Positions 16,195-25,538 of a DNA stretch of 64,000 nt are shown piece after piece; the first letter of the stretch is position 1, and the number at the start of each line of letters is the position of its first letter. The translations under genes and the position numbers were made by a program. Origin of the DNA: Bacteroidales bacterium (GTDB taxonomy: Bacteria > Bacteroidota > Bacteroidia > Bacteroidales > VadinHA17); NCBI GenBank assembly GCA_016709865.1, contig JADJLX010000005.1, positions 434,001 to 498,000 on the forward strand, given 5' to 3'. The notes under the pieces are model-generated. The model was not told the origin of the DNA, ran no database searches, and worked only from the letters and a program-made list of their open reading frames with translations.

Positions 16195-19125
16195 TCACTT
16201 CCTCAGCGCCTCATAAAGCACCACCACCGGCGCCATCGCCACCCTGCCAGTCCCATCTTTTATATGATGTCTGCAGCTGGTACCCGGTGCAGCGATAATG
16301 GTTTCTGCATCAGAATTCCTCACTACAGGAAATAACACAAGCTCCCCAATCTTATTCGACAGCTCAATATGTTCCTTCTCGTAACCAAATGATCCGGCCA
16401 TACCGCAGCAACCTGATGGAATCTCTTTAACAGAGTAATTAACCGGTATAGAAAGTATTTCAATACTGCTTGCAGAAGATGCTATTGCTTTTTGCTGACA
16501 ATGACCATGGAGTAATATATTTGCCTTATTTTCAACAAATAAGCTGCGGTCAATTCTTCCTTCACGGTATTCTCTTGCAATAAATTCATCAACCATAAAA
16601 CTGTTGAGAGCAATTTTATCGGCTGCCTCTTTCAATTCTGGCCCGGCAAGTTCCGGATACTCATCCCTGAATCCCAGAATAGCCGATGGTTCAATCCCCA
16701 GCAATGGCATATCCTTATTAATAATAGGGGAGAATACCCTTATATTCTCCTGAATTCTCTTCCTGGCACTCCTGACCAGCCCCTTTGATAAAAATGTTCT
16801 TGCGCTTACACTATGGTCAACAGTTACAACCTTATAACTGAGTGAGGTCAGTAACCTGATTGCAGCGATGCCTGCCTCAGTATCGTTATAATCAGTGAAT
16901 TCATCAACAAACAGGCATACAGTGCCCTGTGGATTGACGGGGTTTATTGAGGAAATATTCTTTTTTATCCATTTCCTTAGTGTGGTTCTATATAATAAAG
17001 GTATCGACCGCTCAGAAGCAAAACCAATAACTTTCTTGAATGTTCCGGAGGTAATTTTGTTCTTCAAAACAAAGTTATAGACCGGAGGAACCAATGATCC
17101 GATCTTGTTAAATGCTGTAATGTAGGCAATTAACCTTGTTCTCAGAGGAATGCCGTGTTTGTCGTACCAGTGCTGCAGGAACTCTGATTTTATCTTTGCA
17201 ATATCAACACTTGAAGGACATTCCGATTTACAGCCTTTACATCCAAGACAAAGATCCAGAACATCATAGATCTCCTTATGATCCCATGGATCGTCTCCCT
17301 GACTGATAAATTCGCGTACTACATTTGCCCTTGCCCTTGTTGTTTTATCCTCATCTCCGGTTGCCATGTAACTCGGACACATTGTGCCACCGATCTTTAT
17401 CGACTTGCGGCAATCTGCTGAGCCGTTACATCTTTCTGCAGCTCTCACAAAACCATCACTTGAGGAGAAGTCATAGATTGTCTCGATTTCTCTTGTGAGC
17501 ACCCCTGGAACGTATCGTAGTGAGCTGTTCATTGCCGGGGTATTTGTGATCTTCCCGGGATTCATAATTATCTGCGGATCCCAGCACTCTTTCACCTGTT
17601 TTAGCAGCTGGTAGTTCTTTTCTCCAATCATCAGGGGAATGAATTCACCTCTTAACCTCCCGTCTCCATGTTCTCCGCTGAGTGAGCCTCTGTACTTTTT
17701 TACAATTTTGGCTGTTTCGAGTCCGATACTTCTGAACAGCTCAACATCTGATGTTTTCTTAAGGTCCAGAATCGGCCTGATGTGAAGCTCCCCGGTACCG
17801 ATATGTGCATGAAATACAGCCTCTTTGCCAAAGCCGGCAAGCATTCTTTCAATATCATCTATATACTCCGGCATCTGCTCAACATTAACTGCTGTATCTT
17901 CAATAAGGGATACCGGTTTGGGATCACCCTTCATATTCGCTAATACACCCAGTCCTGCTTTCCTCAGTTCCCATACTTTCGAAATGTCCTTCCCTTTAAC
18001 AACTGGAAAAGCATACCCGTAACCGGCTTCCTTCAGAGCGCTTATCAGTTCAGAAGCAACAGTGTCTATTTCCTGAACACTATTTCTGGCAAACTCAACA
18101 ATAACAATTGCTTCAGGATCTCCCTCTAGAAAGAATCTGTTATTTCTCTGACTTACATTATCCTCGGTAAGCTTAAGGATCTTGTTATCCATCATTTCCA
18201 CGGCTCCCGGACCAAATTTCAGAGCGATAAGATTAGCAAGGAATGCATCGTTTCTTTTCTTCAGATGAACACATACAAGTGCCTTATTGACAGGTGGTAA
18301 AGGAACAAGATTAAGCTTAATTTCGGTTGTGACAGCCAGTGTTCCCTCTGAGCCGGTAAGCAACTTGCAGAAGTTGAATTTCTTCTCTGATTTATCATTA
18401 AATATTTCCGAATCAAGTAGCATGTCAATGGCATATCCGGTATTCCTTCTGGGTACTTTAGGATCGGGAAATCCTTCACGGATGCTGTTTTGATTCTCCT
18501 TGTCCCCAAGCATTTTTTTAATATTCCTGTATAAATCTCCCTCCAGATTGGTAAGATTACATTTTAATTCGAAAGACTCTTTATCCAGAGGCCCGAATGT
18601 GGCTTCACTTCCGTCGCTCAGAATTGTCTTTAATTCAATTGTATGGTCACGTGTGGATCCGTAAATAACAGAATGAGAGCCACATGCATTGTTGCCTACC
18701 ATTCCCCCGATATTGCACCGGTTTGAGGTTGATGTCTCCGGCCCAAAAAACAAGCCGTGTTTTTTAAGTTCAAGATTGAGCTCGTCAAGAACAACGCCCG
18801 GCTCAACTCTAACCCATTTCTCCTCTTTGTTTATCTCTACTATCCTGTTGAGATGCCTGGAAATGTCTACAATTATGCCTGAACTGACTACCTGGCCCGC
18901 TAATGATGTACCGGCGGCCCTTACAGTGATACCTGTTTTTTCTTCCCTGGCAAACTGAAGTAGTTTTTTTATGTCCGAATTATTCTTGGGCCAGGCTACT
19001 GCAAGTGGCTCCTCCCTGTAGGCAGAGGCATCCGTAGCATAAATTGCTTTTGTTAAAGTATCAAACTTTATTTCACCATCAAGATTATTGGCAAGAGAAT
19101 CAAGTCGTGACAGAAGGTTGTTCAT
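16195..19125 (-). CDS. FAD-linked oxidase / Fe-S D-2-hydroxyacid dehydrogenase (YdiJ-like)
   Basis: A 976-residue fusion flavoprotein that oxidises a D-2-hydroxyacid such as D-lactate or D-2-hydroxyglutarate. Order of parts: FAD-binding type 4 domain (about 40-190, with GTSLAGQ and CNIGGMVGNNACGSHS); FAD-oxidase C domain ending in SGEHGDGRLRGEF; a Cys-containing linker (CNGSADCRKS, GGTMCPSYMATGDEDKTTRAR); a 4Fe-4S motif CLGCKGCKSECP (about 621-632); a C-terminal CCG domain (HGHCQQKA, then GCCGMAGSFGYEKEH about 905-920). The C-terminal half resembles GlpC/heterodisulfide-reductase subunits and passes electrons onward. Divergent from the pta operon, it may feed carbon or redox into it (inference). 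Confidence 0.88.
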   Translation of the reverse strand: MNNLLSRLDSLANNLDGEIKFDTLTKAIYATDASAYREEPLAVAWPKNNSDIKKLLQFAREEKTGITVRAAGTSLAGQVVSSGIIVDISRHLNRIVEINKEEKWVRVEPGVVLDELNLELKKHGLFFGPETSTSNRCNIGGMVGNNACGSHSVIYGSTRDHTIELKTILSDGSEATFGPLDKESFELKCNLTNLEGDLYRNIKKMLGDKENQNSIREGFPDPKVPRRNTGYAIDMLLDSEIFNDKSEKKFNFCKLLTGSEGTLAVTTEIKLNLVPLPPVNKALVCVHLKKRNDAFLANLIALKFGPGAVEMMDNKILKLTEDNVSQRNNRFFLEGDPEAIVIVEFARNSVQEIDTVASELISALKEAGYGYAFPVVKGKDISKVWELRKAGLGVLANMKGDPKPVSLIEDTAVNVEQMPEYIDDIERMLAGFGKEAVFHAHIGTGELHIRPILDLKKTSDVELFRSIGLETAKIVKKYRGSLSGEHGDGRLRGEFIPLMIGEKNYQLLKQVKECWDPQIIMNPGKITNTPAMNSSLRYVPGVLTREIETIYDFSSSDGFVRAAERCNGSADCRKSIKIGGTMCPSYMATGDEDKTTRARANVVREFISQGDDPWDHKEIYDVLDLCLGCKGCKSECPSSVDIAKIKSEFLQHWYDKHGIPLRTRLIAYITAFNKIGSLVPPVYNFVLKNKITSGTFKKVIGFASERSIPLLYRTTLRKWIKKNISSINPVNPQGTVCLFVDEFTDYNDTEAGIAAIRLLTSLSYKVVTVDHSVSARTFLSKGLVRSARKRIQENIRVFSPIINKDMPLLGIEPSAILGFRDEYPELAGPELKEAADKIALNSFMVDEFIAREYREGRIDRSLFVENKANILLHGHCQQKAIASSASSIEILSIPVNYSVKEIPSGCCGMAGSFGYEKEHIELSNKIGELVLFPVVRNSDAETIIAAPGTSCRHHIKDGTGRVAMAPVVVLYEALRK

Positions 19126-19318
19126 GTAGATTAAAATATTTGAGCTGCTAAATTAGAAAAATGATTTGATCGTGGTTTTATGTTTTGTTTTTTGTTAAAA
19201 TTTAATTCTTAAAAAAATCAATAAATGATATTAATCATGTTATTCAAAATTGTTTAATAGAACTTTTTTTTCGTACATTTATAAAAAATATTTGAACTCA
19301 TTAATATATTGATACACA

Positions 19319-20326
19319 ATGGAATTATTAGATCGCATCAAACAAAATGCCAAGAAACACAACATGCGTATTGTGCTTCCCGAAGGATATGAAGAAAGAA
19401 CAATTAAAGCTGCTGATATAGCAATTCAGGAGAATCTTGCCCAAATCATACTTATAGGCGATCCTGCTGAGATTATTTCACATGCAGCGAAACTGGGACT
19501 GAAGAATATCTCAAAAGCCACAATAATTAATCCAAAATCGCATGCCCGGAAAAATCATTATATTGATATTATGGTCGAACTCAGAAAAAGTAAGGGCATG
19601 ACAAAAGAGGAGGCTTCCAAACTCATTGAAGATCCTCTCTATCTTGGAGTTCTGATGATTAAGGCAGGTGATGCCGATGGTGAAGTTTCAGGTGCTGATC
19701 ACTCAACAGGCGACGTATTGCGTCCTGCATTCCACTATGTAAAAACAGCCCCTGGCATCTCAGTCGTATCAGGTGCATTTCTTATGATACTTCCTGATAA
19801 GAGTTTCGGAGAGAACGGAGTAATTATCTTTGCCGATGGAGCTGTTCATCCTAATCCAAATGAAAAAGAGCTTGCAGAAATAGCAGTGGCATCTGCTCAT
19901 ACTGCCAGGGCTATTGCCGGTTTTGAACCAAGAATTGCGATGCTTAGTTTCTCTACAAAAGGCAGTGCAAAACATGCAATGGTCGATATGGTTGTAAATG
20001 CTACCAGAATTGCAAAAGAAATGGCTCCTGACCTGCAGATCGACGGTGAATTACAGGCCGATGCTGCACTTGTTGAAGCGATTGGAAAAAGTAAAGCCCC
20101 TGGCAGTTCAATAGCCGGAAAAGCGAATGTTCTCATATTTCCTGATCTTAACTCCGGAAATATCGCATATAAGCTTGTGCAGCGACTTGCTCATGCAGAG
20201 GCAATTGGTCCTGTGTTACAGGGTATGGCCGCACCTATTAATGATCTCTCACGAGGTTGTTCAGTTAGCGATATAGTAAGCATGATAGCTATTACTTCAA
20301 ACCAGGCAGCTGGATTAAAAAAATAA
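19319..20326 (+). CDS. pta: phosphate acetyltransferase
   Basis: Converts acetyl-CoA and phosphate to acetyl phosphate. The 335-residue protein is the short single-domain form (PTA_PTB family). It has MRIVLPEGYEERTIKAA near the start, SGADHSTGDVLRPAF at about 120-135, and PDLNSGNIAYKLVQRLA with GPVLQGMAAPINDLSRG near the end, all typical of acetyl- rather than butyryl-specific enzymes. It is the first gene of a six-gene plus-strand operon; hbd follows after 16 bases. The upstream AT-rich 190 bases hold the promoter; the best -7-like site is AATATTTG near 19288, not a perfect match. Confidence 0.93.
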   Translation: MELLDRIKQNAKKHNMRIVLPEGYEERTIKAADIAIQENLAQIILIGDPAEIISHAAKLGLKNISKATIINPKSHARKNHYIDIMVELRKSKGMTKEEASKLIEDPLYLGVLMIKAGDADGEVSGADHSTGDVLRPAFHYVKTAPGISVVSGAFLMILPDKSFGENGVIIFADGAVHPNPNEKELAEIAVASAHTARAIAGFEPRIAMLSFSTKGSAKHAMVDMVVNATRIAKEMAPDLQIDGELQADAALVEAIGKSKAPGSSIAGKANVLIFPDLNSGNIAYKLVQRLAHAEAIGPVLQGMAAPINDLSRGCSVSDIVSMIAITSNQAAGLKK

Positions 20327-20342
20327 GAAAATAATATTTCGT

Positions 20343-21311
20343 ATGGCAGAAAATACAGAAAAGCTTGAAGATTATGGCCTGTCTCATGAGAGTAAGACCA
20401 AAACAATGTTTTCAAGGGTAGGAATTGTTGGAGCGGGTTCAGTAGGACAAAATATCGCGAGAATGATAAGCTCAAAAGGAATGGATGTGATCTTCCTTGA
20501 GCTTAACCAGCAGAAGATAGATCAGGCATATCAGGAACTTGCTAAAGAACTTGACCGGATGATTGAGCGCTGGGGTATGACAAATTCTGAAAAACTTGGC
20601 ATATTGTCAAGGATCAAGGGTACAATGAATTATAATGACTTTAAAGGGTGTGATATCGTAATAGAAGCCATTAAATCATCCAGCCGTGAGCATAGTCATG
20701 ATATCAGGATGGCAATTTTGAGAAAAATTGAACAGCATGTTGACCGTAACACAATAATTGCTACAAATTCCTCAACACAGGTAATAACCGAACTGACTGC
20801 TGACCTTGAACACAAGGACAGATGTGTAAGTTTCCATTTCCTTACTCCGGAAGCAGATGCGAGGGTTGTTGAAATTGTTAAAGGTCTCTACACATCTCAG
20901 GAGGCTTATGATAATACTATAAAGTTTGCCAATCTTATTGGTAAAAAAGTTGTTCCTGTAAAAGAATCTCCCGGTATTATCAGTACACGACTTTTTGTTC
21001 CGCTTATAAATGAGGCTTGCGAAATACTGATGGAAGGTGTTGGAAGTATGGAGGATATAGATCTGACAATGAAAGTCGGTTTTGGCCTTCCTCTGGGTCC
21101 TTTTGAAATGGCAGACAAGATCGGTCTCGATAAAATCCTGCGCTGGTGCGAAAACCTTTATGATGAGTTTGGCGATCTCAAGTACAAGTCATCACCGCTT
21201 CTTAAAAAGCTTGTAAGGGCAAATCAATGGGGCAGACGCACTGGAAGAGGCTTTTATGAGTACAATAAGGATGGTGTGAAAATCACAAAGAATGTCTCAC
21301 TTGAAAGTTAG
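20343..21311 (+). CDS. 3-hydroxyacyl-CoA dehydrogenase family protein
   Basis: NAD-dependent 3-hydroxybutyryl-CoA dehydrogenase-type protein (322 residues). It has a 25-residue N-terminal extension, then a Rossmann dinucleotide motif (VGIVGAGSVGQNIAR, GxGxxG at 30-35), TNSSTQVITEL, the catalytic-histidine block VSFHFLTPEADARVVEIVKG, and a 3HCDH C-terminal domain (PGIISTRLFVPLINEACEIL, MKVGFGLPLGPFEMADKIG). The block usually read as HFFNPVPVMKLVE in butyrate-pathway enzymes is altered here to HFLTPEADARVVE, so the acyl substrate may differ. Its place between pta and ackA ties it to acyl-CoA fermentation. Confidence 0.85.
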   Translation: MAENTEKLEDYGLSHESKTKTMFSRVGIVGAGSVGQNIARMISSKGMDVIFLELNQQKIDQAYQELAKELDRMIERWGMTNSEKLGILSRIKGTMNYNDFKGCDIVIEAIKSSSREHSHDIRMAILRKIEQHVDRNTIIATNSSTQVITELTADLEHKDRCVSFHFLTPEADARVVEIVKGLYTSQEAYDNTIKFANLIGKKVVPVKESPGIISTRLFVPLINEACEILMEGVGSMEDIDLTMKVGFGLPLGPFEMADKIGLDKILRWCENLYDEFGDLKYKSSPLLKKLVRANQWGRRTGRGFYEYNKDGVKITKNVSLES

Positions 21312-21354
21312 GTATAACATTTGCTGATAATATTACTTTTATAAAACATTGATA

Positions 21355-22566
21355 ATGAAAATATTAGTTCTTAATTGTGGCAGTTCATCTATAAAATATC
21401 AGCTCTTCGACATGGCTACTGCTGTAGTCCTGGCTAAAGGAATTGTTGAAAAAATCGGATTAAAAGGTTCCTTTTTGAAAAATGAAAGATTCGATGGTGA
21501 CAAAGTAAAGCTTGAGGGTGAAATACTTGACCATCAGACAGGTATTGAATATCTTCTCGGCATGATGGTAAGCAAAAAGAGGGGGGTTATCAAGGACCTC
21601 AACGAAATCGATGCAGTTGGTCACCGGCTGGTACATGGCGGTGAACTGTTTCAGGAGAGCTGTTACCTCGATGATGTAACGATCAAAGGTGTCGAAAACT
21701 GCTCAGACCTTGCACCTCTGCACAACCCTGCCAACCTCAAGGGTATATATGCAATGAAATCAGTATTGCCAAATGTTCCGCAGGTTGGGGTATTTGACAC
21801 ATCTTTTCATCAGACTATGCCTGATTATTCCTTTATGTATGCATTGCCTTATTCCCTGTATAAAAAGTACGGTATAAGAAGATACGGATTCCATGGTACA
21901 AGTCACAGCTATGTTTCAAAGAGAGCCTGTGAGATTTTAAATGTTGATTATAAATCGAAAAAAATAATAACCTGCCATTTAGGTAACGGTGCATCTATTA
22001 CTGCAATAAAGGATGGCAAATCGCTTGATACTTCGATGGGACTTACACCTGTAGAAGGACTTATCATGGGTACCAGATCAGGTGATGTCGATGCAGGTGC
22101 ACTGACTTTGATAATGGAGAAGGAGGAGATCGATTTTGCTTCATTAAATACTCTCCTTAATAAGCATAGCGGAGTTCTTGGTGTTTCAGGTATATCATCC
22201 GACATGAGAGAAATTGAATCAGCAGCTGCAGAAGGAGATGAGCGTGCTATACTGGCATTAAAGATGTATGAATACCGTGTTAAGAAATATATTGGTGCCT
22301 ATGCCGCTGCAATGGGAGGCGTTGATATTCTTATATTTACAGGAGGTATTGGCGAGAACGGTTCAGAGACAAGAGAAAACATATGTAAGGACTTTGAATT
22401 TATCGGTATCGATTTCGATAAATCAGTAAATGAAGGAGTTCGCGGCAAAGAACTCGTTATAAGCAAGAAAGATTCCAAAGTCACAGTTATGATAGTACCT
22501 ACAAATGAGGAATTTGTTATAGCTTCTGAAACACGCGATATTGTTGATGCCCGCAAAGCCAAGTAG
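21355..22566 (+). CDS. ackA: acetate kinase
   Basis: Makes ATP and acetate from acetyl phosphate. The 403-residue protein has all ASKHA acetokinase signatures: LVLNCGSSSIKYQLF at the N-terminus, VGHRLVHGGE, FDTSFHQTMP, RYGFHGTSHSYVS, ITCHLGNGASITAI and FTGGIGENG. I start at the ATG at 21355; a TTG at 21349 is in frame but unlikely. It lies 43 bases after hbd and 27 before the first ptb, inside the operon. With pta it forms the complete acetate branch. Confidence 0.97.
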   Translation: MKILVLNCGSSSIKYQLFDMATAVVLAKGIVEKIGLKGSFLKNERFDGDKVKLEGEILDHQTGIEYLLGMMVSKKRGVIKDLNEIDAVGHRLVHGGELFQESCYLDDVTIKGVENCSDLAPLHNPANLKGIYAMKSVLPNVPQVGVFDTSFHQTMPDYSFMYALPYSLYKKYGIRRYGFHGTSHSYVSKRACEILNVDYKSKKIITCHLGNGASITAIKDGKSLDTSMGLTPVEGLIMGTRSGDVDAGALTLIMEKEEIDFASLNTLLNKHSGVLGVSGISSDMREIESAAAEGDERAILALKMYEYRVKKYIGAYAAAMGGVDILIFTGGIGENGSETRENICKDFEFIGIDFDKSVNEGVRGKELVISKKDSKVTVMIVPTNEEFVIASETRDIVDARKAK

Positions 22567-22593
22567 ATAAATAAAATCTTAAAATACTATACA

Positions 22594-23496
22594 ATGGTGT
22601 TAAAGAACCTAAATGACCTGAAACATCTTGTTGAGGGCGGACCAAAGAGAAAGTTAGTCCTCGCTGCAGCTCAGGATCAGCACTCACTGGGTGCTGTTAT
22701 AAAAGCCTGGCATTCCGGCATAATTGAGCCGATACTTATTGGTGATAAGGAGGGTATTCAGAGCATTTGTGCTGCAAACAATTATGATATATCCGGATTA
22801 CGTATTATTCATGAAACGGTGCCTGAGATGTCAGTTGAGATGGCTGTTAAGATGGTCAGTTCAAAACAGGCAGATATACTCATGAAAGGAAAGATAGGAT
22901 CTTCAACGCTTCTGAAATGTGTACTGAATAAAGAGTGGGGACTGAGAACGGGGAATCTTTTGTCTCACTTTGCTCTTTTTGAAGTAGATACATATCCCAA
23001 GGTAATAGCAGTTACAGATGTGGCAATGAATATTGCACCGAATCTGCAGGATAAAATAGCCATAGTTAATAATTCAGTAGCCTGCCTGAACCGTTTGGGT
23101 TATGTTATGCCTAAGGTTGCTGTTTTGGGAGCAGTGGAGATGGTTAATGAGAACATGGAAGCCACTCTGCATGCTGCTCTTCTTTCAAAGATGAATCAGC
23201 GTGACCAGATAAAGAATTGCATTATCGACGGTCCTTTGGCATTTGATAATGCAATTAGCCTTGAAAGTGCACAGCATAAAGGAATAAGAAGCGAGGTTGC
23301 CGGAGATACAGATCTTTTACTTATGCCTGATATTGAGGTTGGTAATGTGCTCTATAAATCGCTGGTATTCTTTGCGAAAGCAAAGGTTGCTTCAATAATC
23401 CTTGGTGCAATGGCACCAATTGTACTTACATCCAGATCGGATTCTGAGCAGGCAAAATTCGACAGTATACTTTTAGCTGCCGCTTCCTGCAGATAA
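22594..23496 (+). CDS. ptb: phosphate butyryltransferase (first copy)
   Basis: PTA_PTB family enzyme that exchanges CoA for phosphate on butyryl-CoA or branched short-chain acyl-CoA. The 300-residue length is that of Ptb. Motifs are VLAAAQDQHSLGAV, DILMKGKIGSSTLLK, ITDVAMNIAPN-like (VTDVAMNIAPNLQDK), DGPLAFDNAIS, GDTDLLLMPDIEVGNVLYKSL and LTSRSDSEQAKF. These agree better with classical clostridial Ptb than those of the next gene. It is followed after 7 bases by a paralogue. Confidence 0.92.
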   Translation: MVLKNLNDLKHLVEGGPKRKLVLAAAQDQHSLGAVIKAWHSGIIEPILIGDKEGIQSICAANNYDISGLRIIHETVPEMSVEMAVKMVSSKQADILMKGKIGSSTLLKCVLNKEWGLRTGNLLSHFALFEVDTYPKVIAVTDVAMNIAPNLQDKIAIVNNSVACLNRLGYVMPKVAVLGAVEMVNENMEATLHAALLSKMNQRDQIKNCIIDGPLAFDNAISLESAQHKGIRSEVAGDTDLLLMPDIEVGNVLYKSLVFFAKAKVASIILGAMAPIVLTSRSDSEQAKFDSILLAAASCR

Positions 23497-23503
23497 TCAA
23501 AAT

Positions 23504-24406
23504 ATGATCAAGTCTCTCCAACAGTTGGAAGAAAAGGTGCTCAGTCTGAAAAGGAAGCATCGCATTGCAGTTGCCTGGGCACAGGATACAAATACTATTG
23601 GCGCTATTGATAAAGCTGTAAAAAAGGGATTTGCTGAGGCTCTGTTACTTGGCAATAAAACAGAGATCAAAAAGACCTGTCAGGCTGAGGGCATCAATTA
23701 TAAGAACTTCACAATAATAGAATGTGAGAATGAAATTCTGGCTTCTGCAGAGGCTGTCAGATTAGCACGGAACAATGAGGCTGACGTGGTTATGAAGGGC
23801 CTTGTTGGAACCGATAAATTTCTCAAAGCTGTAATGGATAAGGAAAAGGGTATCATGTATCCGAATGCAGTACTTAGTTATGTAGGTGCCATGGAGATCC
23901 CTGCTTATCATAAGCTTCTCTTTATAACTGATCCTGCTGTAATTCCGTTTCCTGATCTTGATCAGAAAGTTGCCATGGCTGGATATGCAATAGAAATGGC
24001 GCATAAATTCGGAATCACTAAGCCAAAGGTCGCACTTATCAGTGCAACAGAAAAAAAGAGCCACCATTTTGCAAGCTCTGCAGATTACACAGCAATGTGC
24101 CAGTTGGCTGAAAGTGGTCAGATCATGAATTGTACAATGGATGGACCGCTTGATCTGTTCCTGGCATGTGACAAAAAAAGTGTTCAGATAAAAGGGGTTG
24201 ATACCCCTGTGGATGGAGATGCTGACATATTACTGTTTCCGTCGCTGGAGTCGAGCAATCCATTCTATAAAGGTTTAATGCTTTTTGCAGGTGGTGAACT
24301 TGCCGGACTGATCAGAGGTACCACCAAACCGGTAATTGTTATGTCAAGAAGTGAAAGTGAAAAATCTAAGTATTACTGTATTGCCCTTTCATGCCTGATG
24401 GCTTAA
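23504..24406 (+). CDS. ptb: phosphate butyryltransferase paralogue (second copy)
   Basis: A second 300-residue PTA_PTB protein beginning 7 bases after the first. Shared motifs are VAWAQDTNTIGAI, DVVMKGLVGTDKFLKAV, FITDPAVIPFPDLDQK, CTMDGPLDLFLACDKKS, GDADILLFPSLESSNPFYKGL and VMSRSESEKSKY. The substrate-side segments differ from copy one (DGPLDLFLACD rather than DGPLAFDNAIS). It may therefore prefer another acyl-CoA such as isobutyryl- or isovaleryl-CoA, or form a mixed oligomer with copy one (inference). Confidence 0.88.
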   Translation: MIKSLQQLEEKVLSLKRKHRIAVAWAQDTNTIGAIDKAVKKGFAEALLLGNKTEIKKTCQAEGINYKNFTIIECENEILASAEAVRLARNNEADVVMKGLVGTDKFLKAVMDKEKGIMYPNAVLSYVGAMEIPAYHKLLFITDPAVIPFPDLDQKVAMAGYAIEMAHKFGITKPKVALISATEKKSHHFASSADYTAMCQLAESGQIMNCTMDGPLDLFLACDKKSVQIKGVDTPVDGDADILLFPSLESSNPFYKGLMLFAGGELAGLIRGTTKPVIVMSRSESEKSKYYCIALSCLMA

Positions 24407-24444
24407 TATACAGTCAGTAAAGTGTATACATCTAAAGATATTGT

Positions 24445-25527
24445 ATGGATATGTCAGAACGATTAATACTTGCAATAAATCCTGGTTCTACTTCAACAAA
24501 ATTTTCCCTGTTTCAGGAAGATAAGCTGGTATTTGAGAAGAATCTGAGGCATACATCAGAGGAATTGAAATCTTTCGCGAAGATTACAGATCAGTTTCAG
24601 TTCAGAAAAGATCTCATTATGAATGAGCTGCTTGAAAGAAAAACAGATCTTAAATCGATAAATGCCGTAGTTGGAAGAGGGGGACTGGTAAAGCCAATCG
24701 AATCAGGAATCTATGTAGTTAACCAGCAGATGAAGGATGATCTCAGAATAGGTATTATGGGTCAGCATGCAAGCAATCTGGGAGGACTGATTGCTGATGA
24801 AATTGCTTCTTCTCTTCCTTCTGCCAGAGCTTATATAGTTGATCCTGTTGTTGTTGATGAGCTTCAGCCTGTTGCGAAGATCTCAGGACATCCTGAAATA
24901 ACAAGACGGTCAATCTTTCATGCTTTAAACCAGAAAGCAGTTGCACGTATTTATGCTTCCTCAATCGGCAGGAGCTATGAAGATCTGAATCTTATAATTG
25001 CCCATATGGGCGGAGGAGTCAGCGTAGGAGCGCACAGAAAAGGGCGTGTTATTGATGTTAACAACGCTCTGGATGGTGAGGGCCCGTTCTCTCCTGAGAG
25101 GTCAGGTACGCTTCCTGCCGGACAACTGTCTGAACTATGTTACAGCGGCAGGTTTTCCCACGGTGAAATTAAGTCGATGCTAACAGGTAAGGGAGGGATG
25201 GTAGCTTACCTTGGAACCAACAGCTTTATCGATGTGTGGAAAATGGCGGAATCAGGTAATGAAAAGGCTAAATTGATTTGTGATGCGGCTGCATATCAGG
25301 TCGCAAAAGAGATTGGCGCAATGTCAGCCGTCCTTAATGGAGAAGTCGACGCAGTGATACTCACAGGGGGTATGGCGTATGAAGTACCTTATGTTAAGCA
25401 GATTGAGAAAATGGTTCAATATATTGCTAAAGTGGTTGTTTATCCGGGCGAAGACGAAATGAAAGCCCTGGCATTTAATGGCCTGCTTGCCCTCGATGGG
25501 AAGATTGAAATCAAAAATTATTCCTAA
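24445..25527 (+). CDS. buk: butyrate kinase
   Basis: Makes ATP and butyrate (or a branched fatty acid) from the acyl phosphate. The 360-residue protein has ASKHA signatures of Buk: LAINPGSTSTKFSLF, VVGRGGLVKPIESG, GQHASNLGGLIADE, IFHALNQKAVAR, IIAHMGGGVSVGAHRKGRVID, NALDGEGPFSPERSGTLP and ILTGGMAYE. The ATG at 24451 two codons downstream is an equal start choice. It is the last gene of the operon and converges on an SDR gene 11 bases away, without a visible terminator. Confidence 0.95.
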   Translation: MDMSERLILAINPGSTSTKFSLFQEDKLVFEKNLRHTSEELKSFAKITDQFQFRKDLIMNELLERKTDLKSINAVVGRGGLVKPIESGIYVVNQQMKDDLRIGIMGQHASNLGGLIADEIASSLPSARAYIVDPVVVDELQPVAKISGHPEITRRSIFHALNQKAVARIYASSIGRSYEDLNLIIAHMGGGVSVGAHRKGRVIDVNNALDGEGPFSPERSGTLPAGQLSELCYSGRFSHGEIKSMLTGKGGMVAYLGTNSFIDVWKMAESGNEKAKLICDAAAYQVAKEIGAMSAVLNGEVDAVILTGGMAYEVPYVKQIEKMVQYIAKVVVYPGEDEMKALAFNGLLALDGKIEIKNYS

Positions 25528-25538
25528 AGGATTTCGAT

